A DNA stretch of 64,000 nt from an uncultured delta proteobacterium (GCA_903911145.1 CAIWCD010000030.1:62001-126000); one strand, 5' to 3'; positions 1 to 9,782 are shown, counted from the stretch's first letter. The notes: generated by a model from the letters alone, not told the origin. Numbers and translations: made by a program.

Positions 1-2
1 TG

Positions 3-1856
3 GCGGGCTGGCTGCTCGCGCTGGGTCCGGGCATTCATAGCTTCGTCCTGGCCAACTCTGCGCTTCCTCATTGGCGCACTGGCCTGATGATTTCAATCGT
101 GGCCTCCGCGTTCACGATGGCTGGCCTCGGCCTGCTTCGCTGGTATTTCCCGCAGCGCGATCTCACCGTATTTCAGCGCGCGGCGGTGCGATTGTCGCCG
201 CTCGCGTGCGCGGCGTTTCTACCCCTCATCTTCAATTGGACTCTCTGGACAGGCCACGAGGCGGCCGCGCTCTGCTTGATCGCGCTGGCGGGTCTCGCCG
301 CTGAATTCACGGTGCGCAAGAGTCTGGAGGCGGGGCCGGTGCTGCTCCCGATCGCGCTCCGGGAGCGGCTGCAGAACTTCAAGTCTCGTCTCGCGTTGGC
401 AACCTGGATTGCGCCGCTGCTGGTCGGTGCCGGGATTGCCTACTATGCCGTCGTCTTTTCGCTCGCGACGGTGCGCAACGAATATCGACTGGTCACCAAG
501 GATTTCGATCTCGGCATCGAGAACAACCTGATCTGGAATGCGATCCATTGGGGTCCGCTGTTCAAATCATCTCCGCTCGGTGGACCCGATTCCGTTCATA
601 CCGGAATGCACCAGACCTTCTTCGCCTATATCATCGGCATTCCCTATCGGCTCTATCCGCACCCCGAGTTTCTTCTCGTCTTCCAGACCTTGCTGGTGGC
701 CTTCGCGGCCGTTCCGCTCTTCCTCTGGGCGCGCACGAAGATCGGGCCGTGGGCCGCGGCGCTGCTTGCGCTGGCATATCTCTTCTATCCGCCTGTTCAC
801 GGCGCAAACCTGTATGACTTCCATTACCAACCGCTCGCGCCGTTCTTCGTCTGGACCGCGCTCCTGCTCTACGAGCGCGGGAAGTTTGGCTGGGCCGCAT
901 TCGTCACGCTGCTCGCGTTTTCCCTCCGCGAGGATATGTCGCTGATGATGGTCTTCATCGCGGGATATCTCTATTTCTCGCGGCAACGGCGAGTGGCCGG
1001 GCTCGCTCTGGGCGCGGTCTCCATGCTTGTCTTCATCGTCCAGAAGGGCATCATCATGCCGCGCTTCCTGAATGGTGAAGAGGCGTTCATCCATCAATAT
1101 GCGCAGATGGTCGCGCCCGGCGAAAAGGGCTTCTCCAGCGTGGTGAAGACCTTCCTCTTCAATCCTGCATTCACACTCGACAAGCTGCTCGACAAGAATA
1201 AAGGCATCTTTGCGCTGCAGATCTTCGCGCCGCTGATCTTCATTCCGTTTCGCAGCTGGATCGGCGTGCTGCTGCTCCTTCCGATCTTCTTCTTCAACTT
1301 CCTCTCGACCGATTACTGGCCGCTGACGCAGATATCATTTCAATACACAGTCTATGCCTCGATGTTCGTCTTCATCGCGATCGGTCATCTCTGGTGGCGT
1401 TCGCAGGATTTGGTGAAGACGCGCGCGATGCAGGCCGGGCTTCTGCTTGCGATGGCCAGCGCGTCGGTCTGCTTTGGCGGGCTCGTGCAGCACACGACAG
1501 CCAAGGGCGGCTGGGAGGCGATGCAGCTCAAGCTCACCGATCGGGATCGCCAGCGCCATGAGGAGTTCTACACGCTGGTGAACGAGATCCCTGCGTTGGT
1601 GCCGGTGGCGGCTGCTTCCTGGCTCGGCCCGCATCTCTCGTCGCGCCCGAACTGCTACACGCTTCGCCAGTGGCTGTCGGACACGGAATTCATCGTGTAC
1701 GAGCAGGGCTGGCTGCGCGACAACGAGCGCGAGACGATTCGGCGATATCTCGAGGGAGGAGCCTTTGGCCTCGAGGAGAAGCGCGGCTCCTTCTATCTGC
1801 TCAAGCGGGGCGCCGACCCGAGCAGAAACGGGGACGTGCTGGCGAGTCTGCGCTGA
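3..1856 (+). CDS. DUF2079 family integral membrane protein (5' end outside window)
   Basis: The frame is open from base 3, so the gene begins upstream of the window; an internal ATG at 87 is unlikely to be the true start because the residues before it read as a continuing membrane segment (GWLLALGPG...). The protein has about ten hydrophobic segments. A FDLGIENNLIW motif is followed by HTGMHQTFFAYI and HGANLYDFHYQPLAP blocks, and the tail is soluble (SWLGPHLSSRPNCY...). This layout matches DUF2079, predicted multi-pass proteins resembling GT-C glycosyltransferases. By that resemblance it may transfer sugars from a lipid donor outside the membrane, but no substrate is visible. The downstream gene is a large surface protein. 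Confidence 0.8.
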   Translation, partial: AGWLLALGPGIHSFVLANSALPHWRTGLMISIVASAFTMAGLGLLRWYFPQRDLTVFQRAAVRLSPLACAAFLPLIFNWTLWTGHEAAALCLIALAGLAAEFTVRKSLEAGPVLLPIALRERLQNFKSRLALATWIAPLLVGAGIAYYAVVFSLATVRNEYRLVTKDFDLGIENNLIWNAIHWGPLFKSSPLGGPDSVHTGMHQTFFAYIIGIPYRLYPHPEFLLVFQTLLVAFAAVPLFLWARTKIGPWAAALLALAYLFYPPVHGANLYDFHYQPLAPFFVWTALLLYERGKFGWAAFVTLLAFSLREDMSLMMVFIAGYLYFSRQRRVAGLALGAVSMLVFIVQKGIIMPRFLNGEEAFIHQYAQMVAPGEKGFSSVVKTFLFNPAFTLDKLLDKNKGIFALQIFAPLIFIPFRSWIGVLLLLPIFFFNFLSTDYWPLTQISFQYTVYASMFVFIAIGHLWWRSQDLVKTRAMQAGLLLAMASASVCFGGLVQHTTAKGGWEAMQLKLTDRDRQRHEEFYTLVNEIPALVPVAAASWLGPHLSSRPNCYTLRQWLSDTEFIVYEQGWLRDNERETIRRYLEGGAFGLEEKRGSFYLLKRGADPSRNGDVLASLR

Positions 1857-1960
1857 TGCGCGCATGTGATCCAATGGTCGCCATATGTAGTTATAGATGA
1901 GTATTCAGCGCCATTGAATCAATGTTTGGTCATCAAATCGATCGATGCAACAGTGTCGGC

Positions 1961-4900
1961 ATGCGAATGCCCCACCTCGCGGCGATGCTGGTTCTTGGCG
2001 TGATGCGCACTTGCAGCGCATGCAATCCGAGCAATGCTCCAACATCCAATCCCACCAGCACGGAGCCGACCGACGGTGGCCCGATCAACGGCGGCGGGGC
2101 TTTCGTCGATGCCGGTCCGGACGCCCACTTTGCGGCTGTTCTGATCGATCACGAGCCGGATGATACCGACAGCGCGCCGCTGGGCGCGGGTACCTTATTC
2201 ACCGACGTCGCGTTTACCAGCGCTCCGGCCTGCTCACGACGCACATATGCAAGCGTGAATGATTGCTATAACGAACTGAATCCGCCCGCGCCGTCGATTA
2301 CCCGCTCGCTGGTGCGTCCGTCGGAGAGCGTGGCTCCTGATACCCTTCCATATGACAAGCAGGTCCCGGACGATGGCAGCGTCAATAACAACGGGAAGAT
2401 TCAAGGCCTCTCCGCCGCGCGAACGACTGTCGACGGTCGCCTGATGGCCGCGGGCGGATGCGATGGCTGCGAGTCGCTCCAGTTCCGCATCTTCCGGCCC
2501 GAGAACGTCGGTCACGACATTACCGTTGCCGATTCAACCCGACTGGTCACCGATCTGCGGCCCGATCTCTACAATTGGATTGGCTCGAACCAGCATCGAT
2601 TGATCGCGTGGGATCCCGTGAAGAGCGCGCTGCGCGCTGAGGCGACCGATTCGAGCGGGAATCTCCATCTCCCCGACGTCCTGCAAAACACCATTTGCGA
2701 GGATTCGAGCGATCGCATCTCGTCAGGGCTTTCCGGGACCGTGGCGATTGCCGAGGATGCGCCGTCGATTCCCCGCACCTGCAATGCCCGCTGGGGCGAA
2801 ACCGACGCGATTGAATCGGGCGATTGCTACGATATCTCGTTGATGACGTCGGCCCATTCGACGGCGAGCGGGACCTCGCGCTGGGAGTTCCGCAGCACGG
2901 CCCTGACCGTCTTCGTGCGCAATCCGAAGCGCGGCAATACCGGCCAATCGAGCGCGGCCGAAGGGGCATCCAATTTCCTCTTCGCCTATCCGCGCAATCC
3001 AACCGGCGCGACAATGGCCGCAGGGGTTCAGACGCTCCCCCCATATATCCGGTTCGAATTTGCCCACGCATTTTCGTCGATCAATAACGTCAAGGAGATC
3101 TCCTGCCCTGACGCGAATGGAAACGACCTGACGGGAGTGAACTGGTGGCAATGTTTCGGGGGAAGTTCCTATCCGAACACCGCGAAGTTCATCGCGCAGT
3201 TGCAGGGTGTGAATGGCGCTTGCTACGACGCTTCGGGAAACCAGCAGGCGAATCACCCCGGGTATTGCGAATACTTCTTTCAACAGCACCAGGCGGCGTC
3301 GTTCAGCGTCGATGATGACGGCGATTCAACGCTGGGCAATGGCAAAGCGTGGAGCGGCAAGGCGAACAACTGCGGAAGCAACGAGGCCGGCTGCCAGAAC
3401 AACTGGGCGATGTTCGAGCCGATGACGACGGGCGATGGACGCCTGCTGCTGATGAATATCAAGGGACTCTACTATTCCTACAATGCGACCGGCGCCTGCC
3501 GCGCGGATGGCTTCACGAACTTCGAGCCGATCTCCTGGATGCCGGGGGATCCTGCGGTCAATACCCGCTACGATATTGCGCGCAGCACTGGCGGTAGGCC
3601 CTTCCGCGATTCACTCGGAAACGATATCCCATACGGCACGACCAATCCGGGTGCATATGCCTGGATCGATCGGCGCGGGCGCAATCTCTTCTATGCCGCG
3701 CAGAACGCGGGCCGCGATGGATACTTCGCGACGCAGGCGCGGACGTTCGATTACGGCGGTGCACCGACCGGCGTGAAGAATATCGCGGGCACCCAGCCGA
3801 CTGCGGCGGAGCGGCCGCTGCTCAATCCCGATCGCGGACCGGGAACGCAATATGCCGTGATGGGCTCCTGGACGCAGGGCAAAGCGGTGATGATTGACGA
3901 GATCAACGCAGCCGACTTCGGCGGCGGTGATTCCGACTCCAATGCTCCGGCCAATACAGTGGGACCGAAGACCGGATATTCGCTCTCGCTCTATTCGGGG
4001 ATGTCGTCGCCGTTCAACTATCATTCGAAAGGCGTGCAGGGGTTCAACTCCTTCGAGAACGCGCTGGGCAATTTCGATGCGATGCAACCGACGCTGCCGT
4101 TCGACGTGGTCTGGCGGGGATTCACCGATATCCAGCGCAACATGGAGATCGCGTTCGATCCCTATCTGAATTCACAGGCCGTGGTGATTGCGCATATGAA
4201 CGCGCCGCTGCAGATGAGCGTGGCCCCGCGCGACTCGAGTGGCAATCCCACCGCGCAATCGTTCGTGCGCGATGGCTTCGTCGCGCATGGAAATGTCGGC
4301 GCGTCGGTTCGATATGGTGGGACCGCCGACTTCCGCTTCACGAAGTCGCCCGAATTGCAGAATGCCGCGACGGCCGACCTGCGCCGCAATCCCGCGGCGG
4401 TGCTGACCGCGACGTCGCTGCTGGTTCGTGGCGGAGCGCGCATCGAGCCCGTGGGAATGGGCGGCGTGATCGGCAAGGGCCTCTATCTCGACGGTTTCAA
4501 TGACTATGTGCAGATGACCATTCCGGCGCAGGCGGGGCTGCGCGATTGGTATCTCGGGCTCTGGATCGATCTGCGCGATGAGGCCCTGGGCGTGCGTCCG
4601 CGCACCATCGTCTATTTCCCGGATGACTCCTGGGTGGGTCTGCGCAGTGCATCGCCGGGAGAGATGGAGCTGGTCTTCTTTAATCCCGTGGATAATTCGC
4701 TGCGCGCGATGCCTGTGACCGGCCTGATCCAGGTTGGCCAGTATGCACATATCGGTCTGATGGCCTGGGGCGCAGCGGCGTCGCGGCACATGCGGGTATT
4801 GGTCAATGGAACGCCTCTCGGTGACCTGGCCTTTGGAACGCCGCGGCCTGGCATGCTCGGATTCAATCTCGTGACGCAGACATCGGGAGCCTCGTCGACG

Positions 4901-5605
4901 CTGTTTATCGGCGACCCGGGTCCGGCCTATCTCGGAGAGATCGGCAGCAAGCGGCGCAGCTTCATGGGCTGGATTGATGAGCTGCGGATCTATGCGGTGA
5001 GCGCGGCGCAGCTGCAGAGCGGAATGTTCGGCGAGCTGGCTTGCAATGAAGCGCTTGGAACACTTGTCGATATCATGCCGCATACCAACGAGACGGCGCA
5101 CCCGTCGCTGACGGCGCTGCGGCAGAAGCAGTCGCTCTATCCCGAAGGTCCGTCGGTGATGTGCGAGCAGATCGTGCTCGAGCCGACGGCGAGCGAGAGT
5201 CTGCAGAGCGCGATGCTGCCCAAGCAGCACGAGTTGCGCCTCTGCGCGGATCGCGTGCATCACGCCAAGCGTCCGCAGGCGGATCTCGCGGCCCGCTGTC
5301 TGCGCGGGTCGCTCCTGCAGCCGCATCCGCTCGTCTGGAACCAGCCGCGGCCGGACGAGAGCGCGAATAGCTTCTGCCTGACCTGCCACAACAACAGCGC
5401 GAGCGTGCAGGGGTTGACGCTTGGCGCACTGCCGGCGATTCCGAGCATCCAGCGCTGGCAGGATCCGCGGCGGCAGCCGATGAATGTCTCGGCCCGTTTC
5501 GGCGGGCGGCTCTCCGATACGCTCTCGACGGCGGGGATGCAGGCGACCGATCCGAACGACAAGTATTTCGATCTGCAGCCGCTGCTCGCGCCGCTCTCGC
5601 AGTAG
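1961..5605 (+). CDS. Large secreted protein with LamG/concanavalin-A-like domain and a C-terminal CxxCH motif
   Basis: The product is about 1214 residues. ATG 1961 gives a hydrophobic N-terminus (MRMPHLAAMLVLGVM) followed by Cys and a Thr/Pro/Asp/Gly-rich spacer, so export is likely; the cysteines do not form a canonical lipobox. An in-frame ATG at 1922 would add 13 polar residues. The central ~800 residues are rich in Asn, Gly and aromatics, match no family I recognise, and read like an extracellular beta-rich domain. Residues ~835-1025 carry a LamG-type jelly-roll signature (GKGLYLDGFNDYVQMT, then WIDELRIYAV). Near residue 1140 there is a single CLTCH heme-c-type motif. It could bind carbohydrate at the surface and perhaps one haem. 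Function unknown. Confidence 0.7.
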   Translation: MRMPHLAAMLVLGVMRTCSACNPSNAPTSNPTSTEPTDGGPINGGGAFVDAGPDAHFAAVLIDHEPDDTDSAPLGAGTLFTDVAFTSAPACSRRTYASVNDCYNELNPPAPSITRSLVRPSESVAPDTLPYDKQVPDDGSVNNNGKIQGLSAARTTVDGRLMAAGGCDGCESLQFRIFRPENVGHDITVADSTRLVTDLRPDLYNWIGSNQHRLIAWDPVKSALRAEATDSSGNLHLPDVLQNTICEDSSDRISSGLSGTVAIAEDAPSIPRTCNARWGETDAIESGDCYDISLMTSAHSTASGTSRWEFRSTALTVFVRNPKRGNTGQSSAAEGASNFLFAYPRNPTGATMAAGVQTLPPYIRFEFAHAFSSINNVKEISCPDANGNDLTGVNWWQCFGGSSYPNTAKFIAQLQGVNGACYDASGNQQANHPGYCEYFFQQHQAASFSVDDDGDSTLGNGKAWSGKANNCGSNEAGCQNNWAMFEPMTTGDGRLLLMNIKGLYYSYNATGACRADGFTNFEPISWMPGDPAVNTRYDIARSTGGRPFRDSLGNDIPYGTTNPGAYAWIDRRGRNLFYAAQNAGRDGYFATQARTFDYGGAPTGVKNIAGTQPTAAERPLLNPDRGPGTQYAVMGSWTQGKAVMIDEINAADFGGGDSDSNAPANTVGPKTGYSLSLYSGMSSPFNYHSKGVQGFNSFENALGNFDAMQPTLPFDVVWRGFTDIQRNMEIAFDPYLNSQAVVIAHMNAPLQMSVAPRDSSGNPTAQSFVRDGFVAHGNVGASVRYGGTADFRFTKSPELQNAATADLRRNPAAVLTATSLLVRGGARIEPVGMGGVIGKGLYLDGFNDYVQMTIPAQAGLRDWYLGLWIDLRDEALGVRPRTIVYFPDDSWVGLRSASPGEMELVFFNPVDNSLRAMPVTGLIQVGQYAHIGLMAWGAAASRHMRVLVNGTPLGDLAFGTPRPGMLGFNLVTQTSGASSTLFIGDPGPAYLGEIGSKRRSFMGWIDELRIYAVSAAQLQSGMFGELACNEALGTLVDIMPHTNETAHPSLTALRQKQSLYPEGPSVMCEQIVLEPTASESLQSAMLPKQHELRLCADRVHHAKRPQADLAARCLRGSLLQPHPLVWNQPRPDESANSFCLTCHNNSASVQGLTLGALPAIPSIQRWQDPRRQPMNVSARFGGRLSDTLSTAGMQATDPNDKYFDLQPLLAPLSQ

Positions 5606-5614
5606 AAACGGCGC

Positions 5615-6775
5615 GTGCTCGATCCGGCTCTTCCTGTTCGCGCAGTCTGCCGTCGCTGCCGCAGGCCCGAGGCGGTCTGCTACTGCGCGCGTCTGCCGAG
5701 CCTCGACACACGCGCGCGCATCGTCTTTCTCCAGCATCCGCGAGAGAGCCGCGTGCCGATCGGCACGGCGCGCATGGCGCATCTTTCGCTCTCGAACTCC
5801 GAGCTGCACACCGGCGTTGTTTTCGACGACAACGCGCGTGTGCAGGCGGTCCGCGCGGAGCCGGGCACGATGCTTCTCTTTCCGGGAGAGGGCGCGATCG
5901 AGCCGAGCGAGCTGAACAGCGAGCAGCTGCGGCATCTGATTGTGATCGACGGAACGTGGGCGCAGGCGCGCAAGGTGCTCAAGCTCAATCCCGCTCTGCG
6001 CGAGCTGCCGCGCGTCGGGCTGCGCCCCGAGCAGCCGGGGAACTATCGCATTCGCAAGGAGCCGTCGGCGGAGTGTCTGGCGACCATCGAAGCGGTCGCG
6101 GGCTTGCTGGGCGTGCTCGAGCGCGATCCCGAGAAATTTGCTTCGATGCTGCGCGCCTTCACGTTCATGGTCGATCAGCAGATCGAGAAAATGGAGCGCA
6201 CGCCCAATCGCCGCATCAAGCGCATCCGGCATCGTGCGCAGAGCGCGGAGGAGCAGCTCTTCGCGCAGCGGGCGAGGCTGCTCTTCGTGCACGCCGAAGT
6301 GAATGCGCACGCGCGAGAGATGATGGTGCCGGGCGAGCCGGAGCTGTTGCATCTGGTCGCGGAGCGCACGAGCGGCGAGCGATTCGAATCGATCCTCGCG
6401 CCGCGTCGGCCGCTGGCGGTCAACGCGACCAACCACCTCGGCCTGCGCGAGGCCACTGTGCGTGCGGGCGAGACGATCGAAGCGTGCAGTGCGCGCTGGA
6501 AGGAGTTTCTGCGCGGCGATGACCTGCTCGTCGGCTGGGGTTCGTTTACACGCGCGCAGCTTGCGAAAGAGCAGCTCACCGAGCAGGAGTATCTCGATCT
6601 GCGGCTCGTCGTCGCGAGGCGGCTCCAGTCGCGGCCGGGCGCACCCGAGGAGGCGGTCGTGCGGCTCGGCGGCGCGCTGCACGCGAGCGGCAAGGAGGAT
6701 CGTGCAGGCCGCGTTGTCGGGGCGCTTGCACAGGTGATCGATGCGCTCGCGTCTCGACCTGCTAATGCCGGATGA
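5615..6775 (+). CDS. DTW-domain protein, probable tRNA-uridine aminocarboxypropyltransferase, with extra C-terminal domain
   Basis: It starts at GTG 5615, nine bases after the previous stop. Residues ~10-205 are a DTW domain: a Cys-rich N-terminal motif (CRRCRRPEAVCYC), LQHPRES, and the signature DGTWAQARK. DTW proteins such as E. coli TapT transfer the 3-amino-3-carboxypropyl group of S-adenosylmethionine to uridine 47 of tRNA, giving acp3U. The gene is longer than a typical DTW protein. The extra ~170 residues (LLFVHAEVNAHARE... to RAGRVVGALAQVIDAL) recall the spacing of a DEDD-exonuclease fold, but the usual D-x-E start reads H-A-E, so it would be inactive if real. Its 3' end overlaps the convergent lipoprotein gene by 14 bases. 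Confidence 0.82.
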   Translation: MLDPALPVRAVCRRCRRPEAVCYCARLPSLDTRARIVFLQHPRESRVPIGTARMAHLSLSNSELHTGVVFDDNARVQAVRAEPGTMLLFPGEGAIEPSELNSEQLRHLIVIDGTWAQARKVLKLNPALRELPRVGLRPEQPGNYRIRKEPSAECLATIEAVAGLLGVLERDPEKFASMLRAFTFMVDQQIEKMERTPNRRIKRIRHRAQSAEEQLFAQRARLLFVHAEVNAHAREMMVPGEPELLHLVAERTSGERFESILAPRRPLAVNATNHLGLREATVRAGETIEACSARWKEFLRGDDLLVGWGSFTRAQLAKEQLTEQEYLDLRLVVARRLQSRPGAPEEAVVRLGGALHASGKEDRAGRVVGALAQVIDALASRPANAG

Positions 6776-8237
6776 AGACGCGGTTGGTGGAGAAGTTGAA
6801 GTAGCTCGAGTAGGCCGCCGCCGCGAGGCACCTGTTGAGACCGACATCTGCGCCGTTCTTGTCCTTGCAGCCGTCGACCGCCTTCGTCGTGTTGTTCGAA
6901 GCGGCGAGCGTGTAGGGCGCGCCCGCTCCGGCGGCCGGTGCATCGGGATCTGACTGGTCAGGCTGCGTCGCGGTGATCAAACTCCCGAGTTGCGTGCCGC
7001 AGCCGCCCACGAGCAGATCGAGCAGGGAATTGTTGGTGGTGTAGTTCTGGTTGGTGCAGACCGTGATGAGACCGGCGGGCAGCTTCAGTTGCGCGAGCGA
7101 GCTGGCGGACATGTTTCCGCAGAGCGTGCCGGTGGTGTTCGCAGGGCCGCCCCCACCGCCGTTGCCCGTGCCGGTGGACGCAAACGTCTTCAGATTCGGA
7201 TCGATGTGCTCGCTCGGGAGATGGCCCGGAGGCAGTCCGTTGGTGGTCACCTTCGGCTTGGTCAGCGTGCCGATCGGCGCGACGAGCGTCGTGTTCGAGA
7301 GGTCGATCGACGCGCCGCCGTTGCCCAGCGAGAGGTTCATCGAGAGCGCGCCGGGGCCGAGCGTCAGCGTGTGATTCGTGATGTCGCCCAGCAGCTGCGT
7401 CAGCGGCGCGCCCGCGTCGGTGACCGAGTTGGTATCGGGCGCGTACCACCAGTCGGTATCCGCGCTGCCGTTGTAGGTGGGCGATCCCTGCGGCTGCTCA
7501 GGCGAGCCGGCGAGCACCCCGATGTGGATGTTGCTCTGGTGCACACCGGTCGGATTGGGATCGATCAGCTCGAGCATCAGCGAGATCGCGCCGTTCCTGA
7601 CCTGGCCGTTGATCACCGTCTGCAACGTTCCCTGCGCAAACTGCGAGATCGATCCGCCGATCGCATTGTTGGCGCAGACCGAGTCGGTATCGAACTTCAG
7701 CTGCAATGAGTTGATGCGCTGGCTCTGCTCGAAGTGGCAGGTCGAGCTGCAGCCGTCGAAGCTCGCGAGGTTTCCGTCGTCGCACTCCTCGCCGGTATCG
7801 AGGATGCCGTCGCCGCAGCCTCCATCGGTGGCCGGTCCCGCGTCGCTGCCCGGCCCTGCGTCGTTGCCCGGTCCCGCATCGCTGCCCGGCCCCGCGTCGT
7901 TGCCCGGTCCCGCGTCGCTGCCCGGCCCCGCGTCGTTGCCCGGCCCCGCGTCGTTGCCCGGCCCCGCGTCGTTGCCCGGTCCCGCGTCGTTGCCCGGCCC
8001 CGCGTCGTTGCCCGGCCCCGCGTCGTTGCCCGGCCCCGCGTCGTTGCCCGGTCCCGCGTCGTTGCCCGGCCCCGCGTCGTTGCCCGGCCCCGCGTCGTTG
8101 CCCGGCCCCGCATCGCTGCCCGGCCCAGCGTCGCTGCCGCCGTCTTCGTTCAGCTCGAAGATCGAGCGCGAGCCGCAGCCAAAGAGCAGCAGCGAGGCGA
8201 GGCAGATCGGGAGCAGTCGCAGATCAGATGGGCGCAC
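6762..8237 (-). CDS. Lipoprotein with (S/N)DAGPG repeats and a DUF4215-type cysteine module
   Basis: GTG 8237 is chosen because AGGAG lies six bases upstream and it gives a clean lipoprotein signal (LRLLPICLASLLLFGC, lipobox LFGC at residue 21). After the lipid-anchor Cys come about 17 tandem six-residue units (S/N)DAGPG. Next is one CGDGILDTGEECDDGN...DGCSSTC module, the myxobacterial DUF4215/disulfide repeat. The remaining ~340 residues form an unrecognised domain with paired cysteines, Asn/Gly-rich and probably beta-rich. The product should be anchored in the outer membrane, with the repeats acting as a flexible stalk. Function unknown. It is divergent from the SEL1-type gene at 8453. Confidence 0.75.
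   Translation of the reverse strand: MRPSDLRLLPICLASLLLFGCGSRSIFELNEDGGSDAGPGSDAGPGNDAGPGNDAGPGNDAGPGNDAGPGNDAGPGNDAGPGNDAGPGNDAGPGNDAGPGNDAGPGSDAGPGNDAGPGSDAGPGNDAGPGSDAGPATDGGCGDGILDTGEECDDGNLASFDGCSSTCHFEQSQRINSLQLKFDTDSVCANNAIGGSISQFAQGTLQTVINGQVRNGAISLMLELIDPNPTGVHQSNIHIGVLAGSPEQPQGSPTYNGSADTDWWYAPDTNSVTDAGAPLTQLLGDITNHTLTLGPGALSMNLSLGNGGASIDLSNTTLVAPIGTLTKPKVTTNGLPPGHLPSEHIDPNLKTFASTGTGNGGGGGPANTTGTLCGNMSASSLAQLKLPAGLITVCTNQNYTTNNSLLDLLVGGCGTQLGSLITATQPDQSDPDAPAAGAGAPYTLAASNNTTKAVDGCKDKNGADVGLNRCLAAAAYSSYFNFSTNRVFIRH
7832..8142. repeat. 18-bp coding tandem repeat, about 17 units
   Basis: On the + strand an 18-bp unit of the form gcccggccccgcgtcgtt is repeated about 17 times with few substitutions (ggccc/ggtcc, tcgtt/tcgct). 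It encodes the (S/N)DAGPG stalk of the minus-strand lipoprotein. The unit is a multiple of three, so gain or loss of copies keeps the frame. Near identity at silent positions suggests recent expansion by slippage or recombination. Confidence 0.95.
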
Positions 8238-8452
8238 GGGCAACTCCTGAAAGGGCGCAAAGCCTAGCATCACCATTGGGTCGCACAGACCCGTCATCTG
8301 GCCATGAGCGCGTGCGGCGCTCGGATCGCATGTCGTTCCTCGATGGCCAGCCGGCGGATCGTGCTGGCCTGCGCATCGCTGCTCATCGAAGATGCGGCAG
8401 CTGATCGATGCTGCAGTGACTGGCCGATGCGCCAAGGCAGGGGCAATTCGAT

Positions 8453-9769
8453 ATGGGGCGGCTCGTGATCTCGATGACGCGGCGAAATCTCTGTGCACTT
8501 CTCGTGTCCGGCGCGACCAGTCTCGCGCCGCTCTCGTCGCTGGCCGCAGGCGCAGAGCCGCGCCCAGCGCAGGCGAGCGCACCGTCGGCCAACCAGGCGC
8601 TGCTCGACAAGGGCAAGCTGTTGCAGGACTCGATGGAGTTCACGGCCGCCTACCGCGTCTATCAGGAGGCGTCGCGATCGACGTCGCTGTCGATCAAGGC
8701 CGAGGCCGAATACCGCCGCGCGCGACTTGCACGCATGGGCAATGCGGTCTTCATGCACAACGATGACGGGATGAGCAGCTACAACGAGATCAACGAGCTC
8801 TTCGCGCAGGCGCGCAAGGACGGTTACGGCAGCACTGCAGGTGTCGCCGGGCAGGCCGATGCCGACGCCGCGGCGAAACTCGAGAAGGCGGGAGATATTC
8901 CCGCCGCGCTGGTCCTCTACCAGCGCGCCGCCGAGGCCGGGAATCCTGGAGCCAATCGCGTGCTCGGCTATGACTGGTCACACGCGGAGGGTGTCCCGAA
9001 GGATCCGGTCAAGGCCCGCGCCTACTACCTGCGCTCGGCCGAGCTTGGCGATGCGATCGGCCAGAACAATCTCGCCACGATGCTCAAGACCGACGCTGGC
9101 GGTCCGATCGATCTGGCCGGCTCGCTTCTCTGGCGGCAGCGCGCGGCACTGCAGGGAAATGCGAAGGCGGAGTTCGTGCTCGGTCGCCTCTATCTGCACG
9201 GCGAGGGAGTGCCGCAGGATTACGCGCGCGCGGCCGGGCTGCTGCTCGATGCTGCTCGCCAGCAGTACCAACCCGCTGCGGATGAGCTGGTCGAACTCGC
9301 CAATGCCGACGGGCCCGGCACGGGCGAGATCGCCTATGCGCTCGGCGCGTTCCTGTACGAGCTCGGCTATGTGAAATACTTCGATCAGATCGTCGCCGCG
9401 TTTCGCCTCTCGATGGCACATGGATATGCACCCGCCGAATATATGGTCGGCACGCTGGTGAATGACGACGATCGGCATATGCATATCGCCACGGCAGCGG
9501 CGGCGGGCGACGAGCGGGCGATCGCGCGGCTTCGCGAACTCGATCACGACGCGGTCGTCGAAGCGGCGGAAGCAAAGGCCGAGGCCGAGTCGACGGCGCG
9601 CCGCACGCAGGCGTATCGGGAGAACATGGCGAGAACGTCACCGGCCGCCAGCAGTCCGAGCAGCCCCACCCACGAGAAGGGGATGCTCGAGGATGAGATC
9701 AAGGATCAGAAGGCGCGTGGCGATGCTCTTCAGCGGGAGCTGCATACCGGGCAGTATTCCGGGAAGTAA
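8453..9769 (+). CDS. Exported SEL1-like repeat / TPR protein
   Basis: The product has 438 residues. ATG 8453 has AGGGG about nine bases upstream; a second ATG at 8474 would also leave a signal peptide (TRRNLCALLVSG...AAGA), so the protein is exported. Residues ~115-290 contain SEL1-like units (AAEAGNPGANRVLGY, SAELGDAIGQNNLATML, LQGNAKAEFVLGRLYLHGEG), helical repeats that usually mediate protein-protein contacts in the periplasm. The C-terminal ~90 residues are Ala/Glu-rich and probably coiled-coil. No catalytic motif is visible. The partner cannot be deduced from neighbours: it is divergent from a lipoprotein and followed by a repeat-rich intergenic region. Confidence 0.8.
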   Translation: MGRLVISMTRRNLCALLVSGATSLAPLSSLAAGAEPRPAQASAPSANQALLDKGKLLQDSMEFTAAYRVYQEASRSTSLSIKAEAEYRRARLARMGNAVFMHNDDGMSSYNEINELFAQARKDGYGSTAGVAGQADADAAAKLEKAGDIPAALVLYQRAAEAGNPGANRVLGYDWSHAEGVPKDPVKARAYYLRSAELGDAIGQNNLATMLKTDAGGPIDLAGSLLWRQRAALQGNAKAEFVLGRLYLHGEGVPQDYARAAGLLLDAARQQYQPAADELVELANADGPGTGEIAYALGAFLYELGYVKYFDQIVAAFRLSMAHGYAPAEYMVGTLVNDDDRHMHIATAAAAGDERAIARLRELDHDAVVEAAEAKAEAESTARRTQAYRENMARTSPAASSPSSPTHEKGMLEDEIKDQKARGDALQRELHTGQYSGK

Positions 9770-9782
9770 TCGGCATATGCGG

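Noticed and set aside
4172-6943. Minus-strand open frame of 923 codons
   Set aside because: It mirrors the LamG and DTW genes, lacks family features and is explained by high GC and codon bias on the other strand.
7832-8142. CRISPR-like array of 18-mers
   Set aside because: Contiguous in-frame repeats in a lipoprotein gene; no spacers and no cas genes.
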